Shown: positions 24,412 through 36,128 of the stretch, one piece after another
Position numbering within the stretch: position 1 is the stretch's first letter
Layout: each line of letters begins with the position of its first letter
Source: Ooceraea biroi
Lineage: Eukaryota; Arthropoda; Insecta; Hymenoptera; Formicidae
Direction of reading: 5' to 3'
Length of the DNA stretch: 64,000 bases
Assembly: GCF_003672135.1 (NCBI RefSeq)
Contig: NC_039514.1
Span: 5,895,287-5,959,286, forward strand
Program-made: the position numbers and the translations under genes
The notes under the pieces: model-generated
Seen by the model: the letters and a program-made list of their open reading frames with translations, nothing else
Database searches by the model: none
Told to the model about the DNA's origin: nothing

Positions 24412-25417
24412 TTATGCGTTTTCCCACCAAGTGAGTAAACCCAGACCCGGCTCGTCAATTGATCCCTGCAAACGCAATATTATAACGTTAAAATCAAGAT
24501 TTTCCAATGAATGCAATAAAAATATAAGAATTCTTTAATTTCATTAAAAATTACTGCATTATTCTGAGAAATAAATTTAAATTTAAATCAATATAATTCT
24601 GCAAAGCGTGCTTACATGTAAAACATACGGAGCAATAGTATTTGCCTCTGACGTCTCGCCAGTTGCGTCGTGAGATACGTTGGATGCTGGTGGCAATACC
24701 TCCGTAAAGATCTCCTTCACTACCCTAAATCGTATAACTTCCCCTAAAGTTTGATATCTTAATTTTATGACTTATGTTTAGGTTTAGGCTATTTTAATAA
24801 TTTTGCATGCATGCAAGACACGCACCTGCGTCCATGAAGAGATCATGAGTCTCCCCGTCTTCGGTCTTGTATATCCAGACCCATGCCTGCTCCATTTGGT
24901 CGAAACGCGACGGATGTTGCAACTTGTGGGGTGGTATGACGATGTCTTCGAAGAATCCTAATGTGACTGCAATGAGAATGCAAGGAATGATGATGACAAG
25001 CTTAATCCCCTTGACGAAACATTGAACTGAGTCTGATTATTGTACCATGTACACCTTCCGGACTGCAACTGCGGATTTTTCCTATCAGTATTTCCTCTAT
25101 CCAAGGACGAAATACAATATATCTGAACGATACTGTCGTGTGGGACGCTCCATCCCGCGGGAAGATAAACGACTCCTCAATCTTTGTAATCTCAAACAGC
25201 GTAATGCAAAGACCTACATTCTGGTAAACCTGAAATTCATATTTTATTAGTTATCAGTAAATTCATGTAGGCAACTCCGATAAATATTTGTTAAAAGATG
25301 ACTTACTTTATTGGCGAGCTTCTTGTTCAGTTTGTCGGCGATAACGTCATTTAATTTGCACTTGAAACTGTACGGTGGTATCCTCACTGTATCCTTTAAT
25401 TCGACGAGCACAAACAT
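24412..25417 (-). CDS. POLR3H: DNA-directed RNA polymerase III subunit RPC8
   Basis: Five exons (minus): 25307-25417, 25046-25229, 24826-24966, 24616-24743, 24412-24465. All phases join to 205 residues, against 204 in human POLR3H. The start MFVLVELKDTVRIPP and the end GSIDEPGLGLLTWWENA are family signatures. The N-terminal half is the Rpb7-type tip domain (LNKKLANKVYQNVGLCI) and the C-terminal half the OB-fold RNA-binding domain (IRSCSPEGVHVTLGFFEDI, then WVWIYKTEDGETHDLFMD). With RPC9 (CRCP) it forms the stalk of RNA polymerase III, needed for initiation on tRNA, 5S and U6 genes in the nucleus. A potential poly(A) signal lies 57 bases downstream. Upstream, the U1 snRNA gene is divergent, 964 bp from this ATG. 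No lesions were seen. Confidence 0.96.
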
Positions 25418-26350
25418 CTTCTAACCTCACAATCGGTCACGTTACTGCACTCAAGAATTAATAAAATATTTTCACGTCCCACAATAATTGCGTACTCGTC
25501 AGAAAAGTGTGTCTATTCTATTAAACATTTTCTGTACTCTCTGTAATTTTTAAATAACTTATACGTTACATGTACATGAAAATATTTATCGAATGTTTAT
25601 TGTGAGACTCACGAGTGAGCCTTGTTTAGTTGCATGCACGATGCTAGAAATCGATCCGAGAATTGTCTAGCCAATTCACTTGTAGCTTTTATGGAAAACC
25701 TAATGATTAATGAACAATAGCGCATAACAAAACTTTAAATGCAAAATTGTAATAAAATATATAAATATAATTTTGTTTATAATATTATGCAATATTATCC
25801 CAGTTGAGAATAGTATACAGAGAACAACAAGAGCGAAAATAACAGTAATTTTTATCTTAACTTTTTGAGTTACTTTTCCTTTAAGTAATTTTTAACGTAA
25901 ATTTAATTAACTTTAAATTTAACCTAGTTAAAGAAAAACTGTAGTTTACCCAACTCTGCTAATAAGTAACATTAATAAGTACCAGGATAATAATATAACA
26001 ATATTTTTGCAACATATTCGAAAGAATATTTTGCTGTATGTCTCCGACGAATGCCAAAGCATATATGTTTTTATTATATTCAAAATAAAAGATATAACAT
26101 GAGTTTTATTAAAAGTGTTTGTTTTATTAAAAACATGGCAAATTAATTTTCTTAATAGTATCTACTCGAGGTCCTTTTCATCTTTTCTGAAGAAATAGTT
26201 TATATGTACGTCGTACATTGAAATCGTATATCTCCGAGAATTGTTTATATTTCCTGAAATTGCGAATGGCCAGCTCTTAGTTCCAACATTCTACGCTACG
26301 TTGCGCAAACGTACTCTCCGTTCTCGCATTCAAAAGTCTAACATGGACAG
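25418..26350. other. Divergent promoter interval, POLR3H / U1
   Basis: AT-rich spacer holding the POLR3H promoter (leftward) and, at its right end, the U1 snRNA upstream elements (rightward). The ORF at 26241-26465 overlaps the U1 promoter and RNA and is not a gene. Nothing else was recognised. Confidence 0.5.
26319..26339 (+). promoter_or_regulatory. Positional candidate for snRNA proximal sequence element (PSEA)
   Basis: A CGTTCTCGCATTCAAAAGTC-containing segment sits about -62 to -42 from the U1 start, the spacing at which insect SNAPc binds PSEA. Assignment is by position; I cannot confirm the species-specific consensus. Confidence 0.3.
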
Positions 26351-26358
26351 TATAAAAG
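26351..26358 (+). promoter_or_regulatory. TATA box upstream of U1
   Basis: TATAAAAG at -30 to -23 relative to the U1 RNA start at 26381. In Drosophila a TATA box accompanies Pol III U6 genes, whereas Pol II U1 promoters have a PSEB there, so its presence here is notable. Confidence 0.55.
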
Positions 26359-26380
26359 GGCTCGAACGACGGCGGAACGC

Positions 26381-26543
26381 ATACTTACCTGGCGTAGAGG
26401 TTACCGTGATCATGAAGGCGGTTCCTCCAGGGCGAGGCTCTTCCATTGCACTACGGTTGAGCTGACCCTTGCGAATATCCCTAATGTGGATATCTCGGAC
26501 GTATAATTTTTGGTAGTCGGGACTGCGTTCGCGCTATCCCGGA
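26381..26543 (+). ncRNA. U1: U1 small nuclear RNA
   Basis: The RNA begins ATACTTACCTGGCGTAGAGG, whose ACUUACCUG pairs with 5' splice sites. Stem-loop I carries GATCATGAAGG, the U1-70K-binding loop. Stem-loop II carries CCATTGCACTACGG, the U1A-type loop. The Sm site is ATAATTTTTGG, and a terminal stem-loop closes with GCGTTCGCGC inside CGGGA/TCCCG. Length is about 163 nt, as in Drosophila (164). All conserved binding elements are intact, so this looks like a functional gene for the spliceosomal U1 snRNP. The exact 3' end (26542 or 26543) is uncertain by a base. Insects usually have several U1 copies and only one lies in this window. Confidence 0.95.
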
Positions 26544-27190
26544 TAATAAAATAACAAACATAAAATTTTCGGAGGTCTAATGCATAGGTTAGGTTTCTCG
26601 AGGAAAACTTTTCACGATAAAATTAATGCTTTCGACATTATTGTTAAACGTCGATTTTTCTTCATAACCTAAATTTTCATTTAATTTTACAGCATAATAC
26701 ACACGTGGTAGACTACGGTTAAAAGTTTAATTACCTTGGATCAAAAATCGAGTATCTTGTCAACTCGAGTAAGTCTCGACAGATTGTCTTCGACAAATAA
26801 TGCAAGCGTGCAAAGTGATTAACATATTAAAATATATTATATCAGCATCCACATTTCTTTCTCGTATGTGCTGTATTATTGTAAATACGTAGCCAAACGT
26901 AACAGCCATCTGTTCAACACGAACAGCTGTTGCTGACTTTCCTTGCGTGTAAACGAAATTACTTATTAACCATAGTTGTTATTGAACTGGATTAACAATG
27001 GGTGCTTTCGAGGAAAGAACATTGTACCACACAAAGGCATTTTATTAGTTATATCTTTGAATGTATCTAAGTGCAGGAACCAATCACCGAGCGCTCGCTG
27101 ATCTGCTTTGTCCAAACGCAGCCAATGCCAACTGTACTACAGCATATTTGCACACGCGCACTCTGCCGATCTATCTCGAGGGGAAGGAGA
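26544..27190. other. Spacer between U1 and the PNRC promoter
   Basis: Holds the U1 3' flank and AT-rich DNA, then upstream promoter sequence of the PNRC gene. The ORF at 27061-27258 shows no family feature. Nothing else was recognised. Confidence 0.4.
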
Positions 27191-27196
27191 CACACC

Positions 27197-27204
27197 TATA
27201 TATA
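27197..27204 (+). promoter_or_regulatory. Possible TATA element of the PNRC-family gene
   Basis: TATATATA followed within about 30 bases by a shift to GC- and purine-rich sequence typical of an exon leader. This suggests transcription starts near 27.23 kb. It is inferred from composition and spacing only. Confidence 0.3.
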
Positions 27205-27229
27205 TGTGGGGTTACGTCTTTCTACGAGT

Positions 27230-28159
27230 CACAAGTAGTTGGAGTTGGAGTAGTGTAGGAACGCCGAGAGGAGTGTGAAGGTAGTAATTGGAATAGCGGC
27301 TGTTATTTACTGTGTTACGTTGGCCGCAGAAGGTTAAGAGCGAGAAACATTTCTCTTTTCAAGATCTCAGCGGAGTGACATAAAACGCACGACGACGAGA
27401 GAGAGAGAGAAGAAAGGAAGCAAGAGTGAAACTGTACGCGTATTCCGGAGTATACGTGCTAGTGCGACAAATCTCGCGAGACGCGTGCAGTTGGCGTCGC
27501 GAGGTTGAATCCTTCGATCAATTCAGGGACGGAAGTGCGCAGGAATACGCTCGAGAACGAGGAGGCCAACGAGAGCAGCCTAGCAAACGGCCCAGTGGAT
27601 CAGCCATTGGCGTAACGATCGTCCACGGCCGTGAGGAAGACGAACAAACGTCTCTCGTGTCGGCCATCTTTGCAAAGGGAAGTTGCCGTGTCGGGGAAGC
27701 GCGAGCTGAGCTCTACGTGCGTTCTCTGTGTGAGGAGAGGGATCTGTGCGCACGCGAGAGAGCGAAAGAGAGAGAGGGAGCGAGAGCAAGCGAGAAAGCG
27801 TGTGTACGGAAAGGGGAAGAGGAGAGGCCGAGGGCGAGAAACGACGTTTGCTGCGTGCTAACGGTGGCTAACGGTCACCGGATGTGGTCGAATTTGCTAG
27901 GTACATGCACTGGCAGGACCGCGAGAGCCGAAAAGCTCGAGGAGGCGAGGTAGCATCACGCTAAACGGGGTTCCCGAGGTGTCTCGTTGTGCCGTGTCAG
28001 TTTCACCGCCGCTTCATCGTCATTGTCGTTGTCATCCCCACCACTGCTCTGCCCTGGATATCCGTGATTACTGCGCAGTTGGGAACATCGCCGAGCACGT
28101 AGAACGCCGCGGTAGGAAGGGATCGTCTCCGAGAGGCGGACAGCTTGCAAACATTATCG
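27230..28159 (+). other. Probable 5' untranslated exon of the PNRC-family gene
   Basis: A GC-rich, GAGAGA-rich stretch ends at a donor-like ATCG-GTAAAA (28160). An acceptor TTTTCAG at 28721-28727 would join it to the coding exon from 28728. An open frame at 27426-27953 starts with GTG and gives only low-complexity Arg/Glu-rich sequence, so I treat the segment as untranslated leader. It lies directly upstream of the coding exon on the same strand. Confidence 0.4.
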
Positions 28160-28832
28160 GTAAAAATAAATGCACTAGATTTTTCCGGCTCCTTTCTTTG
28201 TCGCGTCTCTTTCTCGGATATGTATCCTGTATATTCGTATTCCTTTATTGCTCGGCAATAAGCATCGCCGAGCAATAAAGGAACGTTTCTTCTTTTCAAG
28301 GAAATCCTTTTCTTTTTTTTTTAATTCATTCTTGGAATCACCGATTCTTCTGATCTCAAATTGGTATTCGAATTATCTGGTATTCTTATTTATTGTATTT
28401 TGATAATTATTTGTTACTTATTTAAGCCTACTTATCTCAACAAGAGCCAAAAACGGAACATTAGTCATTCATGGAATAAGCATTCAGATAATGAGAGCTT
28501 GTTTGTAAAACATTCTTTCAAACATTTGATTATTCCGCTTATCGCAAGTTTTCCTGTAAATATAGAGACAGTTGATAACAACGTTGTAATAGAGCACAAA
28601 TATTCCTTTGTGACGTATGGATATGACTGACGAAATTTATAAATTGTTGTATTATAATAAGAAGAAAAAAAGAAAAGGAGAGAGAGAAGTAAGAAGAGAA
28701 ATGTAAAAGCTATTAAACCGTTTTCAGACCGATGGGTCGGTGGTTGGTCTCGTGAAGAGGGAGAACGAGAGAAAGAATCGTAGCAGAAGCTGACACGAGC
28801 AGTAAGAGGAGAGAGAAAGAAAGATCCGAGCC

Positions 28833-29345
28833 ATGACGAACTCAGCGCCCAAGCTCGGCAACGCCAGAGTGGACCGGCAGGCGTCGCCAAAGGTCAGCTA
28901 CCAGCATCAGCACAATCATCAGCAGAAAAATCACAATCGCTCCAGCAGCAAATCATCGCCGTTCCAATACAAGAACGGTCGCCACGCGATTGCGGCAACG
29001 GGAAAGACTCCGAAAGACGGTCGGCAGAGCTGCAGCCCATACAGCTCTTCGTCGAAGAGCGCGAGGAACTCGCCGCAGCATCAACAGCAGCAGCAGCAGC
29101 AGCAACAACCACAACCACAACCACAACCACAGCTCCGCTCCGAGCACCATCGCAGTCCGAGCAGCAGTCCGACCAACAACAGCTTCTACGCGGGCGCCAA
29201 GTTTTCAGAGACGCCGTCGCCCGCGAGTGTGCCTAAGCCCCCGAGTCGCTGGACGAACACGACTTGCGAGCTGATGAGCAGCTGCCACCAAATGAACAGA
29301 GAGTATACAAAGCAGCTGCGCATAGTGCTAAACGTCCAGACCTGA
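28833..29345 (+). CDS. Proline-rich nuclear receptor coactivator (PNRC) homologue
   Basis: A 170-residue single-exon ORF starting in good context (GAGCCATGA). The N-terminal two thirds are low-complexity: His/Gln/Ser-rich, then a polyglutamine run (about 84-92) and QP repeats encoded by CAG/CAA. The C-terminal third carries the family core, FYAGAKFSETPSP (119-130), then PKPPSRW (134-140), the proline-rich motif of vertebrate PNRC1/2 (PKPPSHW), then QLRIVLNVQT at the end, aligning with QLKTLLKVQ. In vertebrates PNRC proteins bind nuclear receptors and the decapping factor DCP1, and link UPF1 to mRNA decay. A role in decapping or NMD here is inferred from that. Length is close to PNRC2 (139 aa). 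The polyglutamine tract is likely length-polymorphic. Confidence 0.8.
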   Translation: MTNSAPKLGNARVDRQASPKVSYQHQHNHQQKNHNRSSSKSSPFQYKNGRHAIAATGKTPKDGRQSCSPYSSSSKSARNSPQHQQQQQQQQQPQPQPQPQLRSEHHRSPSSSPTNNSFYAGAKFSETPSPASVPKPPSRWTNTTCELMSSCHQMNREYTKQLRIVLNVQT

Positions 29346-32300
29346 TACCCGAGGACCAACGCGTCCACCACCATCGCTGCCGTTCGCGATACCATCAAAC
29401 GACCGTCAGCAGCGCTCGGGGTATCAGATACCGCACGGTATCGTCATTGATAATAATAGAATTATCGGTAGACGGGTGAAGAGGACAGCAAGATAATGAT
29501 GATAGTGGCGATTGGTGTTGCATGGTACGGGCCGCGTATCACGTGGGTTTTCGATTTTATCGCGCGAGTGAACGTCTAATCCGTCGTTCTTTATGCTAAG
29601 CCATTGTACATCCAGCGTATAGAAGAGAGACTTTAAACCGTTGACTGCATCTTATACCCGTGACGACGGCGAAAACGATGACGACAACGACGACGTCTTC
29701 GTACATTGGCATCGTCCCGATCGATGTGCACGCGAGATACACATACGTTATATACATATATGCACATATACGCACATGTATACATATACGTATATGTGTA
29801 TATATGCATATATTGCGTTTTCTGGAACTCTCCACCATACACGCGCCATCTCTGCGAGGTGTAAGTAATACTGTATTTTAGATTATCATTATACTACTAA
29901 AGACTTATAAGTACATGACGGAGAAGCGTAAGAAGAGCCCCTCAGAAGCGTAATCCTAACGTACATATGTATTATATCTACGTAACATTCGGAGACGCGC
30001 GAGAGAAAAAGCTAAATGGGACATTCTCAGTTTGGTGAGACGATAAGCGCGAGTTTGCGAGCTGTCTTATTTCGCGTGACTTTTCGAATGTGCTTCAATG
30101 TCGATGTGTCGAGGAAAAAACATAAAAGAGCATATCTGCGATTATTTTTCGCAATTTGGCTTTTGCCAGAAAGAAAAGAAGGAAGCAACTTTTGTTGCGG
30201 GCCCGCGTCGGAGACGCCGCTGGTGTTCCCCGTACGCGTTTTTACCTCGTCGAGCTTCGCTCGCGGACAACAGCGACGTCAGAGGCGTCGCGACGTGTGC
30301 AATTTCGCCGCTTCGTTGCCGCGCGGAGCGCGCTGGACGAACAACTCGCTCGTTTAACGACTGCCCGACTAATGATCGTTATCAGTATGCTTCTTCATTG
30401 ACTGAATTTCTCTCGCGGACTTGATCATTTTCGTGAGTCAACGGAGACACGCACGCGTGCACGTAGTTTCATTTCAAGCAGTTCTTTTTAGTTTTCGTTT
30501 CTTTTTCTTTTTTTTCATTTTTTTCTTCTCTTCTTTTTTTTTCTTTTTTGTTGTTGAAAATACTTTTATTTTATACTGCGTTATCCGCGGACTATAGGTA
30601 TATAGAACATGTATAATTTTGAGTTTGTCTGAATGTGCGGTAGAATAAAGGGTTGGCAGTTAATCGACGTATATGACGCCGACGTGGGGTAACATGAAGG
30701 GATCGAGGTATATACAGAAAGAGAATGTGAATGACAGATGCGTAGTTGTCGAATGAACGCTTCAGTTACGTGACTGTTTCGTACGGATGTATTATGATAA
30801 TAATCGTTATGACATTGCGAGACGAATCCATACTTTGACCACATTTCTCGTGCCTGACTTGGCATGTTTCAACTATTCAACAACGTTCAAATGACTGACG
30901 ATGAATTGCACGTGACGTAAATCTGATGGTTTATTTTTACGACTGCAAGTAAGAGAGAGAGAGACAAAAGAGAATATTGCTCTGGCAGGACCGTTGCAAA
31001 ACGATGATGATGCCGCAAGCAACATCTCTTATGATCGACGAATTACGGACTCAATCTACACTTATTAAGGAGCTTCGCGGACCTCTTGTTTCGCCATTAC
31101 ATTTAGAAAGAATCGAAATACCGAATCCATCCGATGCTTTATTTAAACATACAGACACGGGGACGGGAGAAGCGTCGCGATTATTCAACACGACTATCCA
31201 CAGTCTTAGTTAATTAACATCAGATTAACTGATCGTCTTTTAAATGATGACCGTATCTATAATGGAGAAGCAGGACTCGGCAACTATGTCAGTTAAACTA
31301 AAGAGCGTCCCTGACAGAAAGTCCATAAGTAAATCAAGAACAACGGTTAACGGTGACCGACGTCACAGCGCGAAGGATTCAACCCGTCCTCGAAGAGTTG
31401 GTTCTCTTCGTGTCGCGAGTCCGGAAAGATTTTCGGTGTTCTTTTTTTTTCGTGCTAGCACAGGTCTAAGAGATGATAAGGTTTTTCGTTGTTCGCGATG
31501 ACACTTCACGGGCGCTGTTGTCATATCAAACTCGCACCACTTCTGTCCACACGTTGGGCAGAGCAAATGGATTTAATCTACGATATTATATGATAATGTT
31601 AACGATAACATTTAAGGATAATGCTAACGATGATAGTAATAAGATAAGGCCTTACACGATATACACAGCAGCGTGGAGAATACGATCGATTTGACATCGT
31701 GCGTCAAATCGGTGACGGGTTTTCCGTCGGTGTAGACTTTTAAAAGATTCACGTTATATCTTCTTTATTTTTCTTCTTTTTCTTCCTTTGCTTTGTCGCA
31801 AGCAAGATCGTTTCAAGCCACAGACTAAGCAAAATTATTTGATGTAGCGTTTTAATTAGTGTTATACTTTTTTTTTCCTTTTAACTTTCCGGATAAGTTG
31901 CAATAATTTTCTTTCAACTGTATATATATGTCTCCTTACGTCAATTCTTTCTTGATAAGTGACTAGTCTTAGGATGAGCTCGCGAGATAACGCGAGAGAG
32001 TGGAATGCGCGATTGGGGATACGAACTCGCATCCTGCTGGATAGGAGAAACGATATATCAAAATACGCGCAGTTTTCTCAATTTTTCGATTTCGCTCGCT
32101 CTATATTTCTAGTTTTGTAAGACGTTTCTTCGAGACGGTGTCTATGTAACAGCCAACAACAGCGGTCGCGCGGTTAGGAGATGACAATCGATCGATCTGT
32201 TGATCGATTTATTGATTCGTAACGACCGAGATTATTGGTGGGGCATACAGATGAGAGATGAATGAACAACGCTCGTCGAACGTAGAGCTCTCGCATTCGC

Positions 32301-32425
32301 GCGCGACTTCTTCCTTCTCGCTGTCGAGCGCCGTGCGCTTGGTAGCTTCAAGAGAAAATCGATGTCCCTCCACGACGTAAACGCGAGGAGAAAGTTTGAG
32401 AGTCGGTTTTCTTTTTCGCCGTCGC

Positions 32426-32456
32426 GATTCGATTCGATTCGATTCGATTCGATTCG
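32426..32456. repeat. GATTC pentanucleotide microsatellite
   Basis: Six consecutive GATTC units. They explain the SNRIE-type repeats in overlapping minus-strand frames. Confidence 0.9.
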
Positions 32457-35400
32457 CGAGCGCAAGGATCGCGCCGGTTCGAGCATACATTTTTACGCGT
32501 TCGTAGTATCGCATACTTTCTCGATATTTCAATTGGCACATTAAATGAGTAAGACAACAAATCTAGGTGAAATATGTCTTTACATGTGTCGAGGGCACAT
32601 TCGTCCAGCTGTTTCAATCGTTCGTGTAATTTATTGGTACCGCGCGATGTATATCATTCTGTGAAGAAATACTAACGCGTTTACGTGCAAGGATCAATGA
32701 TAAAGGGATCGTGTCGCGCTAGAATTTAATCACCGGTGGTACAAGGAGCTAAAAGAAATTCCAGAAATTGTTTTGCATTGTGTAATTTGTTTATTCCTTC
32801 TTGTATCGCGATATACATTGCATGAAAAAAATATTTGGTACAGTTTTCTGGAAAAAAATTTCAGTTTATCGCAATCAGAAATGCCCTGTAAATTCACGCT
32901 TAATTTTTAATCATTTGCACTCTATACGCAACAATGTGTATACTAACGTGCGTGATTTTAAATTTCTTAAATACGTCGATAAATCCGTGTATTTCTTTTA
33001 ATATAAAATATGTGCAATTCTTTTTTATGTTAATTATCGCTTCTCCACGGATCAATGTGCTTCTTATAGGCAACGATGATTAACGCAACAGGCTGGTTCC
33101 ATTTGTAAATGTCCAATATTCCAGAACATCGTGGATCACAAGCGACCTTCATCTTCTTCAAGAGTCGTCGAGTTCAGTTTATCATGACGAGTCTTTCGAA
33201 CGAACGGCAAAGTTGACGTGCGATTAAAATGCAGATCAAGCTTCCGATCTTGACGACACGCGCGGGTTTCGAGACGGGTGAATCGTCAAGGTTTCAGAAT
33301 GTGATCGTAATCCTTAAACGAGAAGGAAATGAATTAGAGTCACTGCCGTCCGGTGAGAAAAAGAGAGAGTGAATGAACGAGTGAATAAATGAATGAACGA
33401 GAGACAAAGACGGAAAAATAAGCCAAACGAGACACATGTATCGCGATTCCGGAAGAAACAATGTGTAAATAACATTCGTCGTATAAAACCATATAATCTC
33501 GATCGAACTCGATCGACAATTCGCGATCTCGACTGCGGGAATGAATTTCGTCGCTTGTAAGACACACGGGCGTGATCGATCCTCGTTTCTGATAGAAACC
33601 CTTTTAATCAGAATCGTGAAATAACGTTCCCGATCTTGATTGGTGCCAATCTAATCTAATAGATATAGTGTATAGTACAACTATATATGACCACTATGAT
33701 TGTGTCTGTACGTGAAAATATAGTCATTAGTATTGTAAATCATAAACACTGGTTCTACGCTAAAGTGCAATAATTCTGTTAAAAAAGATTACGTTATATA
33801 TATATATATGTATATGTATATGTATATGTATATACACGAAAATATTTCTCTATGACGAAGAACGAAGAATAAAATGGGCAGCAAATGTAGAATTAAAAAA
33901 TTGGAAGCAAACTAATACTTTGTATCTCTGGGAGATTATCTTTTGATATCAAGTCTTGCCTAACGTTTTTAATAATATAATTATTTAAATATATATTTTA
34001 TTTATTTATTATCTCGTATAGGTTCATTTCGAACCGACAAATTTTTTGGAAAAAGAACTACGGTTGATGGTCGGAAACTAAAATAGTACAGTACCAACAA
34101 TTTTTGGATTTCCTGTTATGACCATTTTAGCAAAAACATGGTGTTACCGATCTTACCTTGATGTTATTTCGCGATCGATTAAAGGATCTCTAGTTTCTGA
34201 TCGTTCGCGGATGTTCGCGTAGAAACATAGGATACATCTCGGAAGCTGCGATGGGTGCCAGGTTCGATTTTTGTGGCGTGAACGTACAATCGGCGAAAAG
34301 AATGTAAGCGAGAATGCATAAACGAATAAGAATATGGATGAGAAAAGAGAAGAAAGAAGTCGCGAGCATGGACAGAGAATTAATCGTTTGGCGATACGTA
34401 AAGGGGAGGGGGGGGGAAGGATTCCTTGAGAAATTAGCTGTGATGATTCGATAGATACTATTAGCTTTTAATTAAATGATAAAATTAATCGGTATAATAT
34501 ATACATGTATATATGTATGTATCTTACATATATATATATATATATATGTATATCTATACACGCGGTACATGTATTATATATATGATAAATTATATAGAAA
34601 GAACACACGCAAAGTAACTTAAATATGATAAGTAATGTAAAATAGTAATGTTATTAGTTGAGTAAACAGATTTGCGATACATGATAAAGAAGCGAACAGA
34701 GGTAGGGAAGGGAGGGAAGTGAGGAAGAAGAGATGCGAGCCTGCATTATCTTCTTCTCTCTCTTTCACTTTCTCCCTTTCTCTTTCGTTCTCTAAATCTC
34801 GGTGTCCCACGTGAGATACGCAACGCATCCGTATTCTTCACGCTTTAATTATTAACGAACATAAATTTCTGACGGTTCGATAGTATTATTATCTGACAGA
34901 CCGACATGCGCGTGAGTGCGCTCGGAGGGTTTCGGAGGGCAAAGGCATTTGCAAAGGATGATAGAGGAAAATGAGAATAGGTAACAAAAAAAGAAAAAAA
35001 AAAAACAGAAAAAAGAGGAAATGCGCGACAGTGAGTGACAATCCGAGCGCGTCTGTCTTCGCGGCTTTAAGAAACGCGTCCGTCGTAATCGTGACTAATA
35101 AGACAGATACACACAAACGTAGCTGATAATAATCGTAGTTCGTAGCTGTAACATGTGCCGACGTACGTACGGTTGGGTCATCCGAAGGAATCGATGCGGA
35201 TTTACAAGGCAGATCGAAGGATTGAGTGAGCGAATGAACGACTCAGTGATCGCCATCTCCAGTGAGGAGAGAATGTGCATTTTCATGAGAGGTGAAGGAC
35301 TTGGACGTGTACAGTTGATTAATGTGTATCAGGCTGATCTCGTTTCTGCGGAAGAGAAACACAGGGAGACCGACCGAGTGATCATTGTGCGATCCCCAAG

Positions 35401-36099
35401 TATTATAACAATGCCCGGAAGGGCGGCAGGCGCGGTGGCGCTCGCGAAGAGAAGGTCGTGATCTCCCTGGAGGAAGAGAAAGACCGACCAACGAGATGCG
35501 GGACCCACATTTATCGGTCACCATTTCAATTGTGATATTGTAACGTACAAAATCGCAATGTAGACTTGAACTTAAAGCGGGCGGGATTTCTTGGAGAATC
35601 GATGAACGGGAAACAGTGGATTCGATCCTCGAGGCGACCGTCCCAATAAATTCCGCAGTCCGTTGATTTCTCGCGTTTACACATGCGTCCGAAAACCGCG
35701 GAAATCTCGAAGAGGCCGATTATCGTGCGTCGTCCGAATATCCCGTCGAAGCTTTTGATAATTCCGTGAGACTTCTTTCGTTTGCAGCCGCGGCGCTGTT
35801 TGCTCTCGCGAAAACAGGATTTCTTCTTTCCGTATCTGGGTCGCCTCGTTCAATCGCGATGAATTTCCTGACGAATCTACAACTTCTCGTAGTAACGATG
35901 TCGTACTGTAGGATGATAAAGGGAGGAACTGTTTTTACAAAATATTTATAAAGTCGGTATTATGTCGCCTAAACGGTTTCAATTTGATTTGCATTTAAGT
36001 ATAAGTAAATATCTTAATTCCTAGGGAGAGGAGAAGTCCCAATAATTCGTTTTTTAATTACCAGTCAAATACCGGAGATTTTATTCTTTGAGAATACGA

Positions 36100-36128
36100 G
36101 ATTTCGATTTCGATTTCGATTTCGATTT
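36100..36128. repeat. GATTTC hexanucleotide repeat
   Basis: About five uninterrupted GATTTC units. Confidence 0.85.

Noticed and set aside
27426..27953. 175-codon open frame upstream of PNRC
   Set aside because: It begins with GTG, is Arg/Glu-rich low complexity from GAGAGA sequence and lies in what looks like an untranslated leader; no domain.
32209..32617. Overlapping ORFs with SNRIESNRIE repeats
   Set aside because: Product of the GATTC microsatellite.
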